This document shows, one piece after another, positions 8,107 to 15,386 of a stretch of 19,442 nucleotides of DNA. The position numbers and the translations under genes are program-made. The stretch lies in the NCBI GenBank assembly GCA_002714165.1, contig PAWT01000021.1, forward strand, positions 25,841-45,282, given 5' to 3'. Within the stretch, counting starts at the first letter, position 1, and every line of letters starts with the position of its first letter. This DNA comes from Acidobacteriota bacterium. Lineage in GTDB: Bacteria > Acidobacteriota > Vicinamibacteria > Vicinamibacterales > UBA823. The notes under the pieces are model-generated. The model did no database searches. It was not told the origin of the DNA and saw nothing but the letters and a program-made list of their open reading frames with translations.

Positions 8107-8715
8107 ATGTACTACAGAAATCTGTTAAGTTTTACCATCGGCGCTATTATTCTTGGCCTTTTCGGTACAAGCTCAGGTATCGCCGAGAGTAATCAATCCG
8201 ACCGCGTGCGTGTTTTTGTCTTGGTATCCGAGGAGCGGCCGGAAGACGCGATCGTTGATCCGGATTTACCGCCTGGCCAATGGCAGCTCGAACCAATGAG
8301 TTTCGGCACAGAAGGTAACTCCTATTTCTTCGATCTCGATCAGGCCAAATACCTAGGAGAACAACTAAGCCGTCAGCTTCAGCGCACAGATGATCGCAAA
8401 GAGCTCATGGAGTTGGTCGAGACGCGGGACCAAGCTGCTGTCTATTTGGAGATCGTCGCGACCAAGGTTGAAGGGTCTATCCAGGGAGGTGGTGTTTTTC
8501 AAGGGGACGGGGCGAACGCGGCGCCGGCCACTAACACAACCAGTGTGGTATCCGACGCATTGATCGTTCGGCTCACAATGCGGTTTCAACCTAATCATTT
8601 CGACTTTCTCGGTACGAAGATCGATGCCCTCAGGACACCTGAGAGGCAAGTAGCACAAGACATCGAACGTTTCATTGAGGTTAATGCCGACGCACTTCGT
8701 ACATTAAATCCCTAA
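8107..8715 (+). CDS. Exported protein of unknown function, first of a tandem paralogous pair
   Basis: I do not recognise the family. The protein has 202 residues. Residues 1-26 look like a Sec signal peptide (YYRN, then a hydrophobic core, possible cleavage after GIA). The mature part begins SDRVRVFVLV and contains EERPEDA (about 42-48), QWQLEP, a Gly-rich variable stretch near 125-140, then DFLGTKIDALRTP and ERFIEVNADALRTLNP at the C-terminus. It has no cysteine and no second membrane helix, so it is probably periplasmic. About 60% identical by eye to the next protein over the first 95 mature residues. Strong Shine-Dalgarno GGAGG six bases upstream, behind the extended -10 promoter. An alternating hydrophobic pattern in VRVFVLV and AVYLEIVATKV suggests a beta-containing fold, but that is only an impression. 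Confidence 0.85.
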   Translation: MYYRNLLSFTIGAIILGLFGTSSGIAESNQSDRVRVFVLVSEERPEDAIVDPDLPPGQWQLEPMSFGTEGNSYFFDLDQAKYLGEQLSRQLQRTDDRKELMELVETRDQAAVYLEIVATKVEGSIQGGGVFQGDGANAAPATNTTSVVSDALIVRLTMRFQPNHFDFLGTKIDALRTPERQVAQDIERFIEVNADALRTLNP

Positions 8716-8733
8716 GACCCCGCATTACTTAAG

Positions 8734-9351
8734 ATGACTAGCCGTCTCAAATCGCCGCTTGTATTCTCAGTCACTCTTATTGGCCTCATTCTCTTAAACG
8801 CGGGGTTTAGCGCTGCGCAAAACAGAGAGACCGACCGTGTTACGGTCTATGTTTTTCTGACCGAAGAGAGGCCGGAGGATGCGGTCCTTAATCCAGAACT
8901 ACCGTCCGATCAGTGGCAACTCGAACCGTTGGCCTTTGGACCGCAAGGTAATGCCTATTACTTCGACCTCCAACAAGCCGAATACCTAGGAACTCAGCTG
9001 ATCCAACAGCTTCAACGTACGGGGTCTCGCCGAGAGCTCATTAAGATGGTCGGCACTCCGGTCGAAGCGATGGTCTTGCTTGAAATCGTCGCGACGAGGG
9101 TTCAAGGGGAAATCCAAGGGCGCAGCGTCGGGGTAGGCGGACAATCGTCGGGTTCGACCGTTACAACCATGGCATTCCACGATGTACTGATTGCACGGCT
9201 AACGATTCCAAACCATGTGTATACGACCGATTTTCTCGGCACGAAGGTCGACGCTCTGCGAACCCCAGCGGTCGTGGTGGCTGAGCAGGTCGAGCGGTTC
9301 ATTAAATCAAACGCCGACGGACTACGAGAAGCGAACCCACAGCGACCCTAA
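8734..9351 (+). CDS. Exported protein of unknown function, second of a tandem paralogous pair
   Basis: Paralogue of the preceding gene, 205 residues, separated from its stop by 18 bases. The signal peptide spans residues 1-28 with probable cleavage at SAA/QN. It shares DRVxVxV, EERPEDA, QWQLEP, FGxxGNxYxFDLxQAxYLG, QLQRT, LEIVAT, DFLGTKVDALRTP and ERFIxxNADxLRxxNP with the first copy. The copies differ most in the central Gly/Ser-rich segment (about 127-142) and in the residues just before DFLGTK. No strong ribosome site precedes the ATG, so its translation may depend on the first gene. The shared motifs argue that both copies are under selection and not that one is decaying. No catalytic signature is visible; a secreted stability, adhesion or envelope role cannot be told apart from sequence alone. 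Confidence 0.85.
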   Translation: MTSRLKSPLVFSVTLIGLILLNAGFSAAQNRETDRVTVYVFLTEERPEDAVLNPELPSDQWQLEPLAFGPQGNAYYFDLQQAEYLGTQLIQQLQRTGSRRELIKMVGTPVEAMVLLEIVATRVQGEIQGRSVGVGGQSSGSTVTTMAFHDVLIARLTIPNHVYTTDFLGTKVDALRTPAVVVAEQVERFIKSNADGLREANPQRP

Positions 9352-9465
9352 ACCACCTAACGTTGAGCACAACTATTTGACACCGGAAAGTAGCCACGCA
9401 CCCCGAATGAAACTACGATGCCACATCAGCACGCCTAATTTAAATCAATCCTCAGGCAAGGAACT

Positions 9466-11136
9466 ATGAGCGCCACACTTCTTGCCACGTTAGGCCTGAC
9501 CTTACTTTTTCTTGGTTACCGCTTTTACTCTCGATTCCTCGCTGAGCGAATCTATCGTTTAGACGCCAAGTTCAAAACGCCGGCCCACGAGTTCCGGGAC
9601 GACGTGGATTACGTACCAACACCCCGCCTCATACTGTGGGGCCATCACTTCACAGCCGTTGCGGGTCTGGCCCCGATCGTTGGCCCTGCCATCGCAGTCA
9701 TTTGGGGTTGGCTCCCGGCATTCATTTGGGTAACGGTTGGAACCATCTTCTTTGCGGGCGTGCACGACTTTGGTGCGGTCTGGGTGAGCGTGCGAAACAA
9801 GGGCCAGTCAATCGGTGCGCTGACTGGCGACATCGTCGGACCCCGAGCCCGGACACTTTTCATGATCGTGATCTTTCTACTGCTTTTGGTGGTAAATGCG
9901 GTGTTTGCAGTTGCGATCGCTGATGCGCTCCAAGCAACTCCGAGCAGTGTCATTCCGGTGTGGGCAGCAACGATTTTGGCACTCGGACTCGGCCAGCTTT
10001 TCTTCAGGATGAAAATCCCACTACTCTGGCCTACTATTATTGGGACCGCCATCCTCTATGCGGTAATTCCACTGGGTGAAGTCGCGCCGATCGAACTCCC
10101 AGAGCGTCTCCTAGGATTTACACCTAGCGCACAGTGGATCATCATTCTGTTTATCTATGCGTCGATCGCGTCACTTTTACCGATCTGGGTTCTCTTGCAA
10201 CCGCGCGCCTACATCAATGCCGTACAACTCTTCGTTGGACTCGGCCTTGTTTATGGAACAATATTCATCGCTGGCCCAACAATCGTTGCGCCAGCCATTA
10301 ATCTGAACGTCCCTATCGACGCACCTCCACTACTTCCACTATTGTTCGTTACCATCGCATGTGGTGCCATTTCTGGGTTTCACGGCCTCGTGGGCTCCGG
10401 CACGACGTCTAAACAACTCGACCGTGAGACTGACGCACGCTTCGTTGGTTATCTCGGCTCAACTGGAGAAGGGGCTCTCGCACTCGCCGCAATTATTGCA
10501 ACGACTGCCGGATTTGCATCCTTCGAGGAATGGCGGGCGGTCTACACAAACTTCGAGAGTGGCGGCCTGGCAGCCTTTATCCAAGGTGGTGCCACGATCG
10601 TGTCAGATGGCTCTGGGCTCACACACAACACAGCAGCCACCCTCCTAACAGTCATGGCGGTTCTCTTCGCTGGAACGACGATGGACACTGCCGTCCGTCT
10701 GCAGCGTTACGTCGTTCAAGAATGGGGCACAATCTACCGTATTCCGGTATTCCGAAACTCCTATTTCGCCACATTCGTGGCCGTCGGTGCTTGCCTGGCC
10801 CTTGCCTTCGGTGCGGGTGGAAGGGACCTCACCGGAGGCATGGTACTTTGGCCTATTTTTGGAACAACCAACCAATTGCTGGCCAGTATTACGCTACTCG
10901 TCATCAGCGTCGTCCTTGTTCGGCTCGGACGGCCTGCCCGCTACACACTGATTCCCATGGTGTTCGTTTCCACTGTTGCGCTAGTGTCAGCTCTGTATCA
11001 ACTCTTCGTTCTTTACCGAACATCGCAATATGTACTGCTGTTGATTGACGCCGCTATTGTCATTTCTGCCGTCTTCGTGATGCTCGAAGCGTTCTCGGCC
11101 TTCAACCAGCGTTCAAAGCCTGCGTCTGTGGCTTGA
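9466..11136 (+). CDS. cstA: CstA-family membrane transporter (carbon starvation protein)
   Basis: Polytopic inner-membrane protein of 556 residues, at the short end for CstA (E. coli CstA is about 700). The N-terminal region has the family pattern: a first helix, FYSRFLAERIYRLD, then HEFRDDVDYVPTPRLILWGH followed by HHFTAVAGLAPIVGPAIA and IFFAGVHDFGAVWVSVRNKG. The central SGFHGLVGSGTTSKQL (about residues 304-319) and the TGEGALALAAIIA segment also match. Known homologues import pyruvate or peptides, often induced by nutrient limitation; the substrate here is inferred from family only. AAGGA lies a few bases before the ATG. It sits alone between the exported pair and the lysW leader, with 114 bases upstream that show no convincing promoter beyond an isolated TTGACA. 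A promoter-like sequence for the next operon overlaps its stop codon. Confidence 0.92.
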   Translation: MSATLLATLGLTLLFLGYRFYSRFLAERIYRLDAKFKTPAHEFRDDVDYVPTPRLILWGHHFTAVAGLAPIVGPAIAVIWGWLPAFIWVTVGTIFFAGVHDFGAVWVSVRNKGQSIGALTGDIVGPRARTLFMIVIFLLLLVVNAVFAVAIADALQATPSSVIPVWAATILALGLGQLFFRMKIPLLWPTIIGTAILYAVIPLGEVAPIELPERLLGFTPSAQWIIILFIYASIASLLPIWVLLQPRAYINAVQLFVGLGLVYGTIFIAGPTIVAPAINLNVPIDAPPLLPLLFVTIACGAISGFHGLVGSGTTSKQLDRETDARFVGYLGSTGEGALALAAIIATTAGFASFEEWRAVYTNFESGGLAAFIQGGATIVSDGSGLTHNTAATLLTVMAVLFAGTTMDTAVRLQRYVVQEWGTIYRIPVFRNSYFATFVAVGACLALAFGAGGRDLTGGMVLWPIFGTTNQLLASITLLVISVVLVRLGRPARYTLIPMVFVSTVALVSALYQLFVLYRTSQYVLLLIDAAIVISAVFVMLEAFSAFNQRSKPASVA

Positions 11137-11162
11137 CCGACCAAGTTCGAGGGGCTTATACT
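11133..11162 (+). promoter_or_regulatory. Sigma70-type promoter for the lysW leader and operon
   Basis: TTGACC (11133-11138) and TATACT (11157-11162) are separated by 18 bases; TTATAC with 17 is an equivalent reading. The -35 overlaps the cstA stop codon. A start near 11169 would give a leader of about 170 bases up to the terminator at 11304-11340. It is the best promoter match between cstA and lysW. Confidence 0.55.
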
Positions 11163-11177
11163 TCGCCTCGGCCTAGC

Positions 11178-11189
11178 GTTATGCATAAC
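11178..11189. promoter_or_regulatory. Perfect 12-base palindrome, possible operator
   Basis: GTTATGCATAAC is a perfect dyad placed about 10-20 bases after the predicted start site of the lysW leader. It could be a repressor site or a short RNA hairpin, and it contains the ATG of the putative leader ORF. It does not match an arginine-repressor box that I can recall. The call rests on symmetry and position only. Confidence 0.35.
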
Positions 11190-11276
11190 TTTTGCGGATC
11201 GTATTCCAGCGGACGTGAGAACCCCCGAAAGTGGAAGTGTTCGCACATCGGCGGGCCATGCAGGCCTACGCGCTAA
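11181..11276 (+). CDS. Possible 31-codon leader peptide upstream of lysW
   Basis: An open frame from ATG at 11181 to TAA at 11274-11276 encodes 31 residues, including four Arg (CGT, CGA, AGG, CGC), two Lys and three Cys. CGA-AAG-TGG-AAG (11226-11237) clusters Arg and Lys codons, and the last sense codon is Arg (CGC). The stop lies in the 5' arm of a hairpin just before the terminator, the arrangement expected of an attenuator peptide for arginine or lysine genes. Against it: no Shine-Dalgarno site, only about 12 bases of leader before the ATG, and a frame this short can arise by chance. Confidence 0.25.
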   Translation: MHNFCGSYSSGRENPRKWKCSHIGGPCRPTR

Positions 11277-11311
11277 CGATCCGTTACGCGCAGCTTTAAG
11301 AAGCCCGCCGA
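11248..11311 (+). promoter_or_regulatory. Candidate antiterminator structure of the lysW leader
   Basis: TCGGCGGGC (11248-11256) is perfectly complementary to GCCCGCCGA (11303-11311), which is also the 5' arm of the terminator, so the two structures exclude each other. The antiterminator would enclose a hairpin at 11269-11290, CGCG-(C bulge)-TAACG pairing with CGTTACGCG across a three-base loop. GGCC at 11254-11257 and 11263-11266 can form a further small hairpin that would sequester the antiterminator arm. This three-state layout is typical of attenuators or riboswitches. No known riboswitch core was recognised. Confidence 0.5.
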
Positions 11312-11340
11312 CTCCAGTTACATGTCGGCGGGTTTTTTTT
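11304..11340 (+). terminator. Rho-independent terminator upstream of lysW
   Basis: CCCGCCGAC (11304-11312) pairs perfectly with GTCGGCGGG (11324-11332) across an 11-base loop and is followed by eight T. Flanking AAG and TTT can extend the stem by three pairs. It ends only 19 bases before the lysW start codon, so it either terminates cstA transcription or acts as an attenuator for lysW. The competing upstream complement favours attenuation. Confidence 0.88.
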
Positions 11341-11359
11341 GGCGGTGCTTGGAGATTTC

Positions 11360-11524
11360 ATGCCCAAGTGTCTTGATTGCGACGCGGACATCAACCTAAA
11401 AGCCGACGTCGAGACTGGCGAGATCGTGGACTGCCCTGACTGCGGCACCGAGTTCGAAGTACGGTCTCTTGAGCCGGTTAAACTCGACCACGCTCCGCAA
11501 GAAGAGGAAGATTGGGGCGAGTAG
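11360..11524 (+). CDS. lysW: Amino-group carrier protein LysW
   Basis: A 54-residue acidic carrier protein. The amino group of glutamate or alpha-aminoadipate is attached by an isopeptide bond to its C-terminal glutamate, protecting the amino group and presenting the intermediate to LysZ, LysY, LysJ and LysK. Two zinc-binding pairs, C4/C7 (CLDC) and C25/C28 (CPDC), precede FEVRSLEPVKLDH. The C-terminus is the diagnostic EDWGE, with Glu54 the acceptor. The start chosen is the ATG at 11360, with GGAG at 11351-11354. An in-frame start at 11339 would add seven residues but lies in the terminator T-run and has no counterpart in the family. First structural gene of the operon; lysX begins three bases after the stop. 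Confidence 0.95.
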   Translation: MPKCLDCDADINLKADVETGEIVDCPDCGTEFEVRSLEPVKLDHAPQEEEDWGE

Positions 11525-11527
11525 AGC

Positions 11528-12382
11528 ATGCGACTCGGTGTACTCTGCTCAATCGTTCGAAAAGAAGAGAAACTCATTTTCGAGGCGTTCCGTGAACGGG
11601 GCGTCGACTTCGAGAAAATCGACGACCGCGAACTGTCCCTTGACCTGCATAGCCGCAGCTTCCCTTGGGACATTGTTCTTGAGCGCTCCGTTAACCATGC
11701 ACGTGCACTGCATACGCTGAAACTCTTCAACGACCGCGGGTTGCCCACCATTAACACTTGGGACGTCGCTAATATTTGCGGAGATAAAGTCCTCACGACA
11801 AACGCCTTAGTCCGGGCCCAGGTACCAACCCCTAAAACGATCGTGGCCTACACTCCGGAGTCAGCCTTGTCGGCCATTGAAACACTCGGCTACCCCGTCG
11901 TTCTCAAGCCGGCGGTCGGCTCTTGGGGACGACTCGTCGCCCGCGCGAACGACCGGCACGCCGCTGAAGCGCTTCTTGAACACAAGCAGATCCTCGGGTC
12001 GTATCATCACTCAATCTTTTATATCCAAGAGTACGTGGAGAAGAGTGGCCGAGACATCCGGGCATTTGTCGTGGGTAATCAAACCATCTGTGCCATCTAC
12101 CGGATGAGTGACCACTGGATCACAAATACCGCACGCGGCGCCACAACCGCTAACTGTCCAGTGACTGATGAGCTAAATGAGATCTGTGTCGCGGCGGCCA
12201 ATGCCGTCGGCGGCGGCATACTGGCAATCGACGTCTTCGAGAGCGAGCGCGGTCTGCAAGTTAATGAAGTGAATTATACGATGGAGTTCCGGAACAGCAT
12301 TGACGTCACGGGTGTGCCAATTCATGAACGGATCGTTGATTACACTCTTGCCCTCGGTGAGGCCTCCGCCCCGACCGGATAA
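11528..12382 (+). CDS. lysX: LysX/ArgX: ATP-dependent LysW-amino acid ligase
   Basis: ATP-grasp (RimK-like) ligase of 284 residues joining the amino group of alpha-aminoadipate or glutamate to the C-terminal glutamate of LysW, with ATP hydrolysis. Visible: CGDK (84-87), [15 protein letters not shown] (121-135, ATP-binding lysine and loop), [15 protein letters not shown] (164-178), [10 protein letters not shown] (196-205) and the metal-binding end [13 protein letters not shown] (245-257; Glu247 and Asn249). From memory it resembles the Thermus LysX strongly, including HWITNTARG and NEVNxTMEFxNS. Whether it prefers aminoadipate (lysine) or glutamate (arginine) cannot be settled here; no homocitrate-route genes are nearby. 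The stop overlaps the lysY start as TAATG. Confidence 0.94.
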   Translation: MRLGVLCSIVRKEEKLIFEAFRERGVDFEKIDDRELSLDLHSRSFPWDIVLERSVNHARALHTLKLFNDRGLPTINTWDVANICGDKVLTTNALVRAQVPTPKTIVAYTPESALSAIETLGYPVVLKPAVGSWGRLVARANDRHAAEALLEHKQILGSYHHSIFYIQEYVEKSGRDIRAFVVGNQTICAIYRMSDHWITNTARGATTANCPVTDELNEICVAAANAVGGGILAIDVFESERGLQVNEVNYTMEFRNSIDVTGVPIHERIVDYTLALGEASAPTG

Positions 12383-13419
12383 TGAAGATTAGCATCCTCG
12401 GCGCGTCGGGTTACGTTGGCGGCGAGCTGCTTCGCCTTCTGCTGGACCATCCACATGTTTCCGTAGAACAGGTCACATCGGAGCGCCTCGCCGGTAAAAG
12501 GGTGACGACCGCGCATCCGAATCTTCGTGGGCGCACGACACTCTGCTTCAGCCGCCTAGCCGACCTCACACCATGTGATCTGCTTTTCGCTGCGCTTCCG
12601 CATGGAAGCTTCGCCGAAACATTCAATGAAGTACAGTCGGTAGCCCCACGTATTATCGACATGAGTGCAGACTTTCGCTTGCGCTCAGCCAATGCTTACG
12701 AAACCTGGTACGGCCGTGAGCACACCGACCCGCCCGCGCTTGGCAAGTTTGTCTACGGACTCCCAGAGCTACATCGGACCGAGATTACGAACGCAAGCTA
12801 CGTTACCGGCACAGGCTGCCTAGCAACTGCGGCAATTCTTGGTCTCCTGCCGCTCTTTCGAGAGGGCGTTGTATCACAGCACGAGGTCTTTATCGAAGCG
12901 AAAGTCGGGTCTTCCGCAGCCGGCAATAAGGAAAGTGCATCCTCCCATCATCCTGAGCGAAGCGGAGCCGTCCGGTCATTCCAACCGACTGGACATCGGC
13001 ACACCGGTGAAATTGTTCAAGAACTCTCATTGAACGGCAGTCCGACCGTCCATCTCTCCGCCACTGCAATCGAGATGGTCCGTGGCATTCTGATCACCGC
13101 CCATCTCCGTCTGACGGAAGACCTCGATACCAAGGCAGTCTGGAATCTATACCGCACCACATACCGCGATGAACCCTTCGTCAGAATCGTAAAGGACCGT
13201 CACGGTGTCTTCCGTTATCCGGAACCTAAGATTCTGGTCGGCTCTAACTACTGCGATGTCGGATTTGAGCGTGATGCTCACAGCGATCGCCTTGTCGTTC
13301 TCGCCGCGCTCGACAATCTCATGAAAGGCGCCGCCGGTAACGGTGTGCAGGCGATGAATATTATGGCCGGTTGGGACGAACGAGCCGGACTTTCATTTTC
13401 CGGGCTTCATCCGATCTAA
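12382..13419 (+). CDS. lysY: LysY/ArgC-type LysW-bound acyl-phosphate reductase
   Basis: NADPH-dependent reductase of the ArgC family, converting LysW-bound glutamyl- or aminoadipyl-phosphate to the semialdehyde. It has 345 residues. The Rossmann nucleotide loop is GASGYVGGELLRLL (7-20). The catalytic cysteine is Cys146 in VTGTGCLATAA, and the histidine lies in PTGHRHTGE (202-210). SSHHPERSGAVRSFQPTGHR is characteristic of the LysW-dependent subgroup rather than of free N-acetylglutamyl-phosphate reductases. MKGAAGNGVQAMN near the C-terminus is standard for ArgC-like enzymes. Coupled to lysX through TAATG; lysZ follows after seven bases. Confidence 0.94.
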   Translation: MKISILGASGYVGGELLRLLLDHPHVSVEQVTSERLAGKRVTTAHPNLRGRTTLCFSRLADLTPCDLLFAALPHGSFAETFNEVQSVAPRIIDMSADFRLRSANAYETWYGREHTDPPALGKFVYGLPELHRTEITNASYVTGTGCLATAAILGLLPLFREGVVSQHEVFIEAKVGSSAAGNKESASSHHPERSGAVRSFQPTGHRHTGEIVQELSLNGSPTVHLSATAIEMVRGILITAHLRLTEDLDTKAVWNLYRTTYRDEPFVRIVKDRHGVFRYPEPKILVGSNYCDVGFERDAHSDRLVVLAALDNLMKGAAGNGVQAMNIMAGWDERAGLSFSGLHPI

Positions 13420-13426
13420 TCACGCG

Positions 13427-14251
13427 ATGCTGGTAATTAAAGTTGGAGGAGGGCGGGGGATCAGCTATGAGGAGGTCTGCTCCGACCTCGCCGAGCTACA
13501 TGCGAAGAAGCATCCATGGCTGTTGGTGCATGGTGGGTCCAACGAAACTAACGCCTTAGCAACCGCACTTGGTCATCCACCACGATTTGTGACCTCGGCA
13601 TCTGGGTATGAAAGCCGCTATACCGACCGCGCCACACTTGAGATTTTTGAGATGGCCTATTGCGGCAAAGTTAATAAGGGTATCGTCGAGCGATTACAAA
13701 GCCTCGGGGTTCCGGCCATTGGACTTGCAGGCCTCGATGGTCGGTTACTAGCTGGTCCACGAAAGTCCACCCTAACAATCGTCGAGCAAGGCAAGAAGAA
13801 GGTGCTGCGTGATGACCATACCGGGAAAATTACATCGGTCAACACAGAACTGATCAACGTCCTCTACGATGCCGGCTACGTCCTAGCCGTGTGTCCGCCA
13901 GCGATTAGCGACGACCACGTTGCTGTCAATGTCGACGGAGACCGGGCAGCAGCACGGATTGCGGAGGCGTTGGGAGCTTGTGACCTCATTATTCTTTCTA
14001 ACGTACCTGGCCTCTTGACCGATCCTGAGGACGAGTCATCACTCATCTCTCACATTGCCCCATCGAACCTTGATCACTACTTCAAGTACGCTAAAGGTCG
14101 AATGAAAAAGAAACTTATGGCCGTCAAAGAGGCACTGGCCGGCGGTGTCGGGCGCGTCGTCCTAGGTGATGCACGGCTAGCACATCCGGTCCAGGAGGCT
14201 CTCGCCGGTAGAGGAACGGTCATTGGAACCGAAACAAATCATCGAGGCTGA
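13427..14251 (+). CDS. lysZ: LysZ: LysW-bound glutamate/aminoadipate kinase
   Basis: Amino-acid-kinase-fold protein of 274 residues, of the N-acetylglutamate kinase family, phosphorylating the side-chain carboxylate of the LysW-bound substrate. It begins MLVIKVGGG, the phosphate-binding loop. LLVHGGSNETNALA (about 32-45) is the substrate/nucleotide glycine loop and VNVDGDRAAARIAEALGACD (about 166-185) the second conserved region. KGRMKKKLMAVKEALAGGVG lies near the C-terminus. The length and the K-rich GRMKKKL fit the LysZ subgroup. No Shine-Dalgarno site is apparent before the ATG seven bases after lysY, so reinitiation is likely. Its 3' end overlaps lysJ by 29 bases in another frame. Confidence 0.93.
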   Translation: MLVIKVGGGRGISYEEVCSDLAELHAKKHPWLLVHGGSNETNALATALGHPPRFVTSASGYESRYTDRATLEIFEMAYCGKVNKGIVERLQSLGVPAIGLAGLDGRLLAGPRKSTLTIVEQGKKKVLRDDHTGKITSVNTELINVLYDAGYVLAVCPPAISDDHVAVNVDGDRAAARIAEALGACDLIILSNVPGLLTDPEDESSLISHIAPSNLDHYFKYAKGRMKKKLMAVKEALAGGVGRVVLGDARLAHPVQEALAGRGTVIGTETNHRG

Positions 14252-15386
14252 AGACCAGCACTCATCCGGGACGTATTACAAACGCCCGGTTGTACTAGTA
14301 CGAGGTGAAGGCACGCGTGTCTGGGACATTGACGGGCGCGAGTATCTCGATTGCACTGCAGGTATAGGTGTCGCTGCGCTCGGACATGCACACCCCGTTG
14401 TAATCGAGGCCCTCCGAGAGCAAGCGAGTCGCCTCATCACCTGCCAAGAACTGTTTTATAACGATCAGCGGGCAGCCCTGTTCAAGCGTTTGGACGCTGT
14501 TACTCCCTCGTCGATTAATCGTTTCTTCCTAAGCAACTCTGGCGCAGAAGCCAATGAGGCGGCTATCAAATTTGCCCGGGCAGCAACGGGTCGGACAGAG
14601 ATTGTTGCAACGATGCGAGGCTACCACGGTAAAACGCTTGGCGCTCTGAGTGCAACGTGGGGTAACGATTTCCGTAAGCCATTCGAGCCGCTTGTTCCAG
14701 ACTTCCATACAATCCCGTTCAATCGCCCGGAAGCAATAGCCGACACAATTTCTGACGCGACGGCAGCGGTTCTCGTTGAAATTGTGCAGGGTGAAGGCGG
14801 CGTTCGGCCGGCAACCGAAGAATTTATGCAAGCTCTCCGTTTGGCCTGCACCGAGCACGGCGCGCTCTTAGTCATCGATGAAGTGCAAACAGGCTTCGGA
14901 CGGACCGGGCGTCTTTTTGCGTTCGAGCACCACAGTGTCACACCCGACATCCTTACACTGGCCAAGAGCGTGGCGGGCGGTCTCCCAATGGGAGTAACCG
15001 CCTTCGGTGACACAGTTGGCCAGCTAGCCAAACAGAGCCACACCAGCACCTTTGGTGGTAATCCACTTGTCTGCGCTGTCGCTGAGCGCGTTATCGCACA
15101 TATCGTGGCGGCAGACCTGCCAACCCATGCGGCAGAACACGGACGACACTTAATGAACGCGATTCGTGGCTTGTCGAAACCACAGGTTCGCGAGGTGCGC
15201 GGCCTTGGTCTCATGATAGGGATCGAACTAAAACAACCCGCCGGAAAAGTAGTTCGTAGCTTAATGGATGAAGGCATTCTCGCCTTATTGGCTGGCCCGA
15301 AGGTCATCCGGCTCCTCCCTCCGCTCATCATCGAAGCTTCCGACATCGACCAGATTGCAAACGCGTTCGATAAGGTGCTGACATGA
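14223..15386 (+). CDS. lysJ: LysJ: LysW-semialdehyde aminotransferase (PLP)
   Basis: Class III PLP aminotransferase of 387 residues that transaminates the LysW-bound semialdehyde to LysW-ornithine or LysW-lysine with glutamate as amino donor; homologous to ArgD. Signatures: LSNSGAEANEAAIKFARAAT (103-122), VIDEVQTGFGRTG (217-229; Asp219), and LTLAKSVAGGLPMG (245-258) with Lys248 as the Schiff-base lysine. TSTFGGNPL (274-282) is also present. The start is TTG at 14223. No ATG or GTG is available before the conserved region, and GAGGA (14211-14215) lies seven bases upstream inside lysZ. The stop overlaps the lysK start as ATGA. Confidence 0.94.
   Translation: MEPKQIIEAEDQHSSGTYYKRPVVLVRGEGTRVWDIDGREYLDCTAGIGVAALGHAHPVVIEALREQASRLITCQELFYNDQRAALFKRLDAVTPSSINRFFLSNSGAEANEAAIKFARAATGRTEIVATMRGYHGKTLGALSATWGNDFRKPFEPLVPDFHTIPFNRPEAIADTISDATAAVLVEIVQGEGGVRPATEEFMQALRLACTEHGALLVIDEVQTGFGRTGRLFAFEHHSVTPDILTLAKSVAGGLPMGVTAFGDTVGQLAKQSHTSTFGGNPLVCAVAERVIAHIVAADLPTHAAEHGRHLMNAIRGLSKPQVREVRGLGLMIGIELKQPAGKVVRSLMDEGILALLAGPKVIRLLPPLIIEASDIDQIANAFDKVLT

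Noticed and set aside
9377..9411. TTGACA at 9377-9382 as a -35 for cstA
   Set aside because: No acceptable -10 lies 15-19 bases downstream; AATGAA at 9406 is too far and too weak.
11235..11312. Resemblance of 11239-11257 to the 5' part of E. coli 6S RNA (TGTTCGCA followed by GCGGGCC)
   Set aside because: The pairing partner lies only about 50 bases on, giving a structure of about 80 bases, far below the 160-200 of 6S RNA, and no central bubble is visible. The match is short and recalled from memory.
14621..15346. Long antisense open frame (241 codons) opposite lysJ
   Set aside because: It is a shadow of the lysJ codon pattern; the plus-strand product has full aminotransferase signatures.
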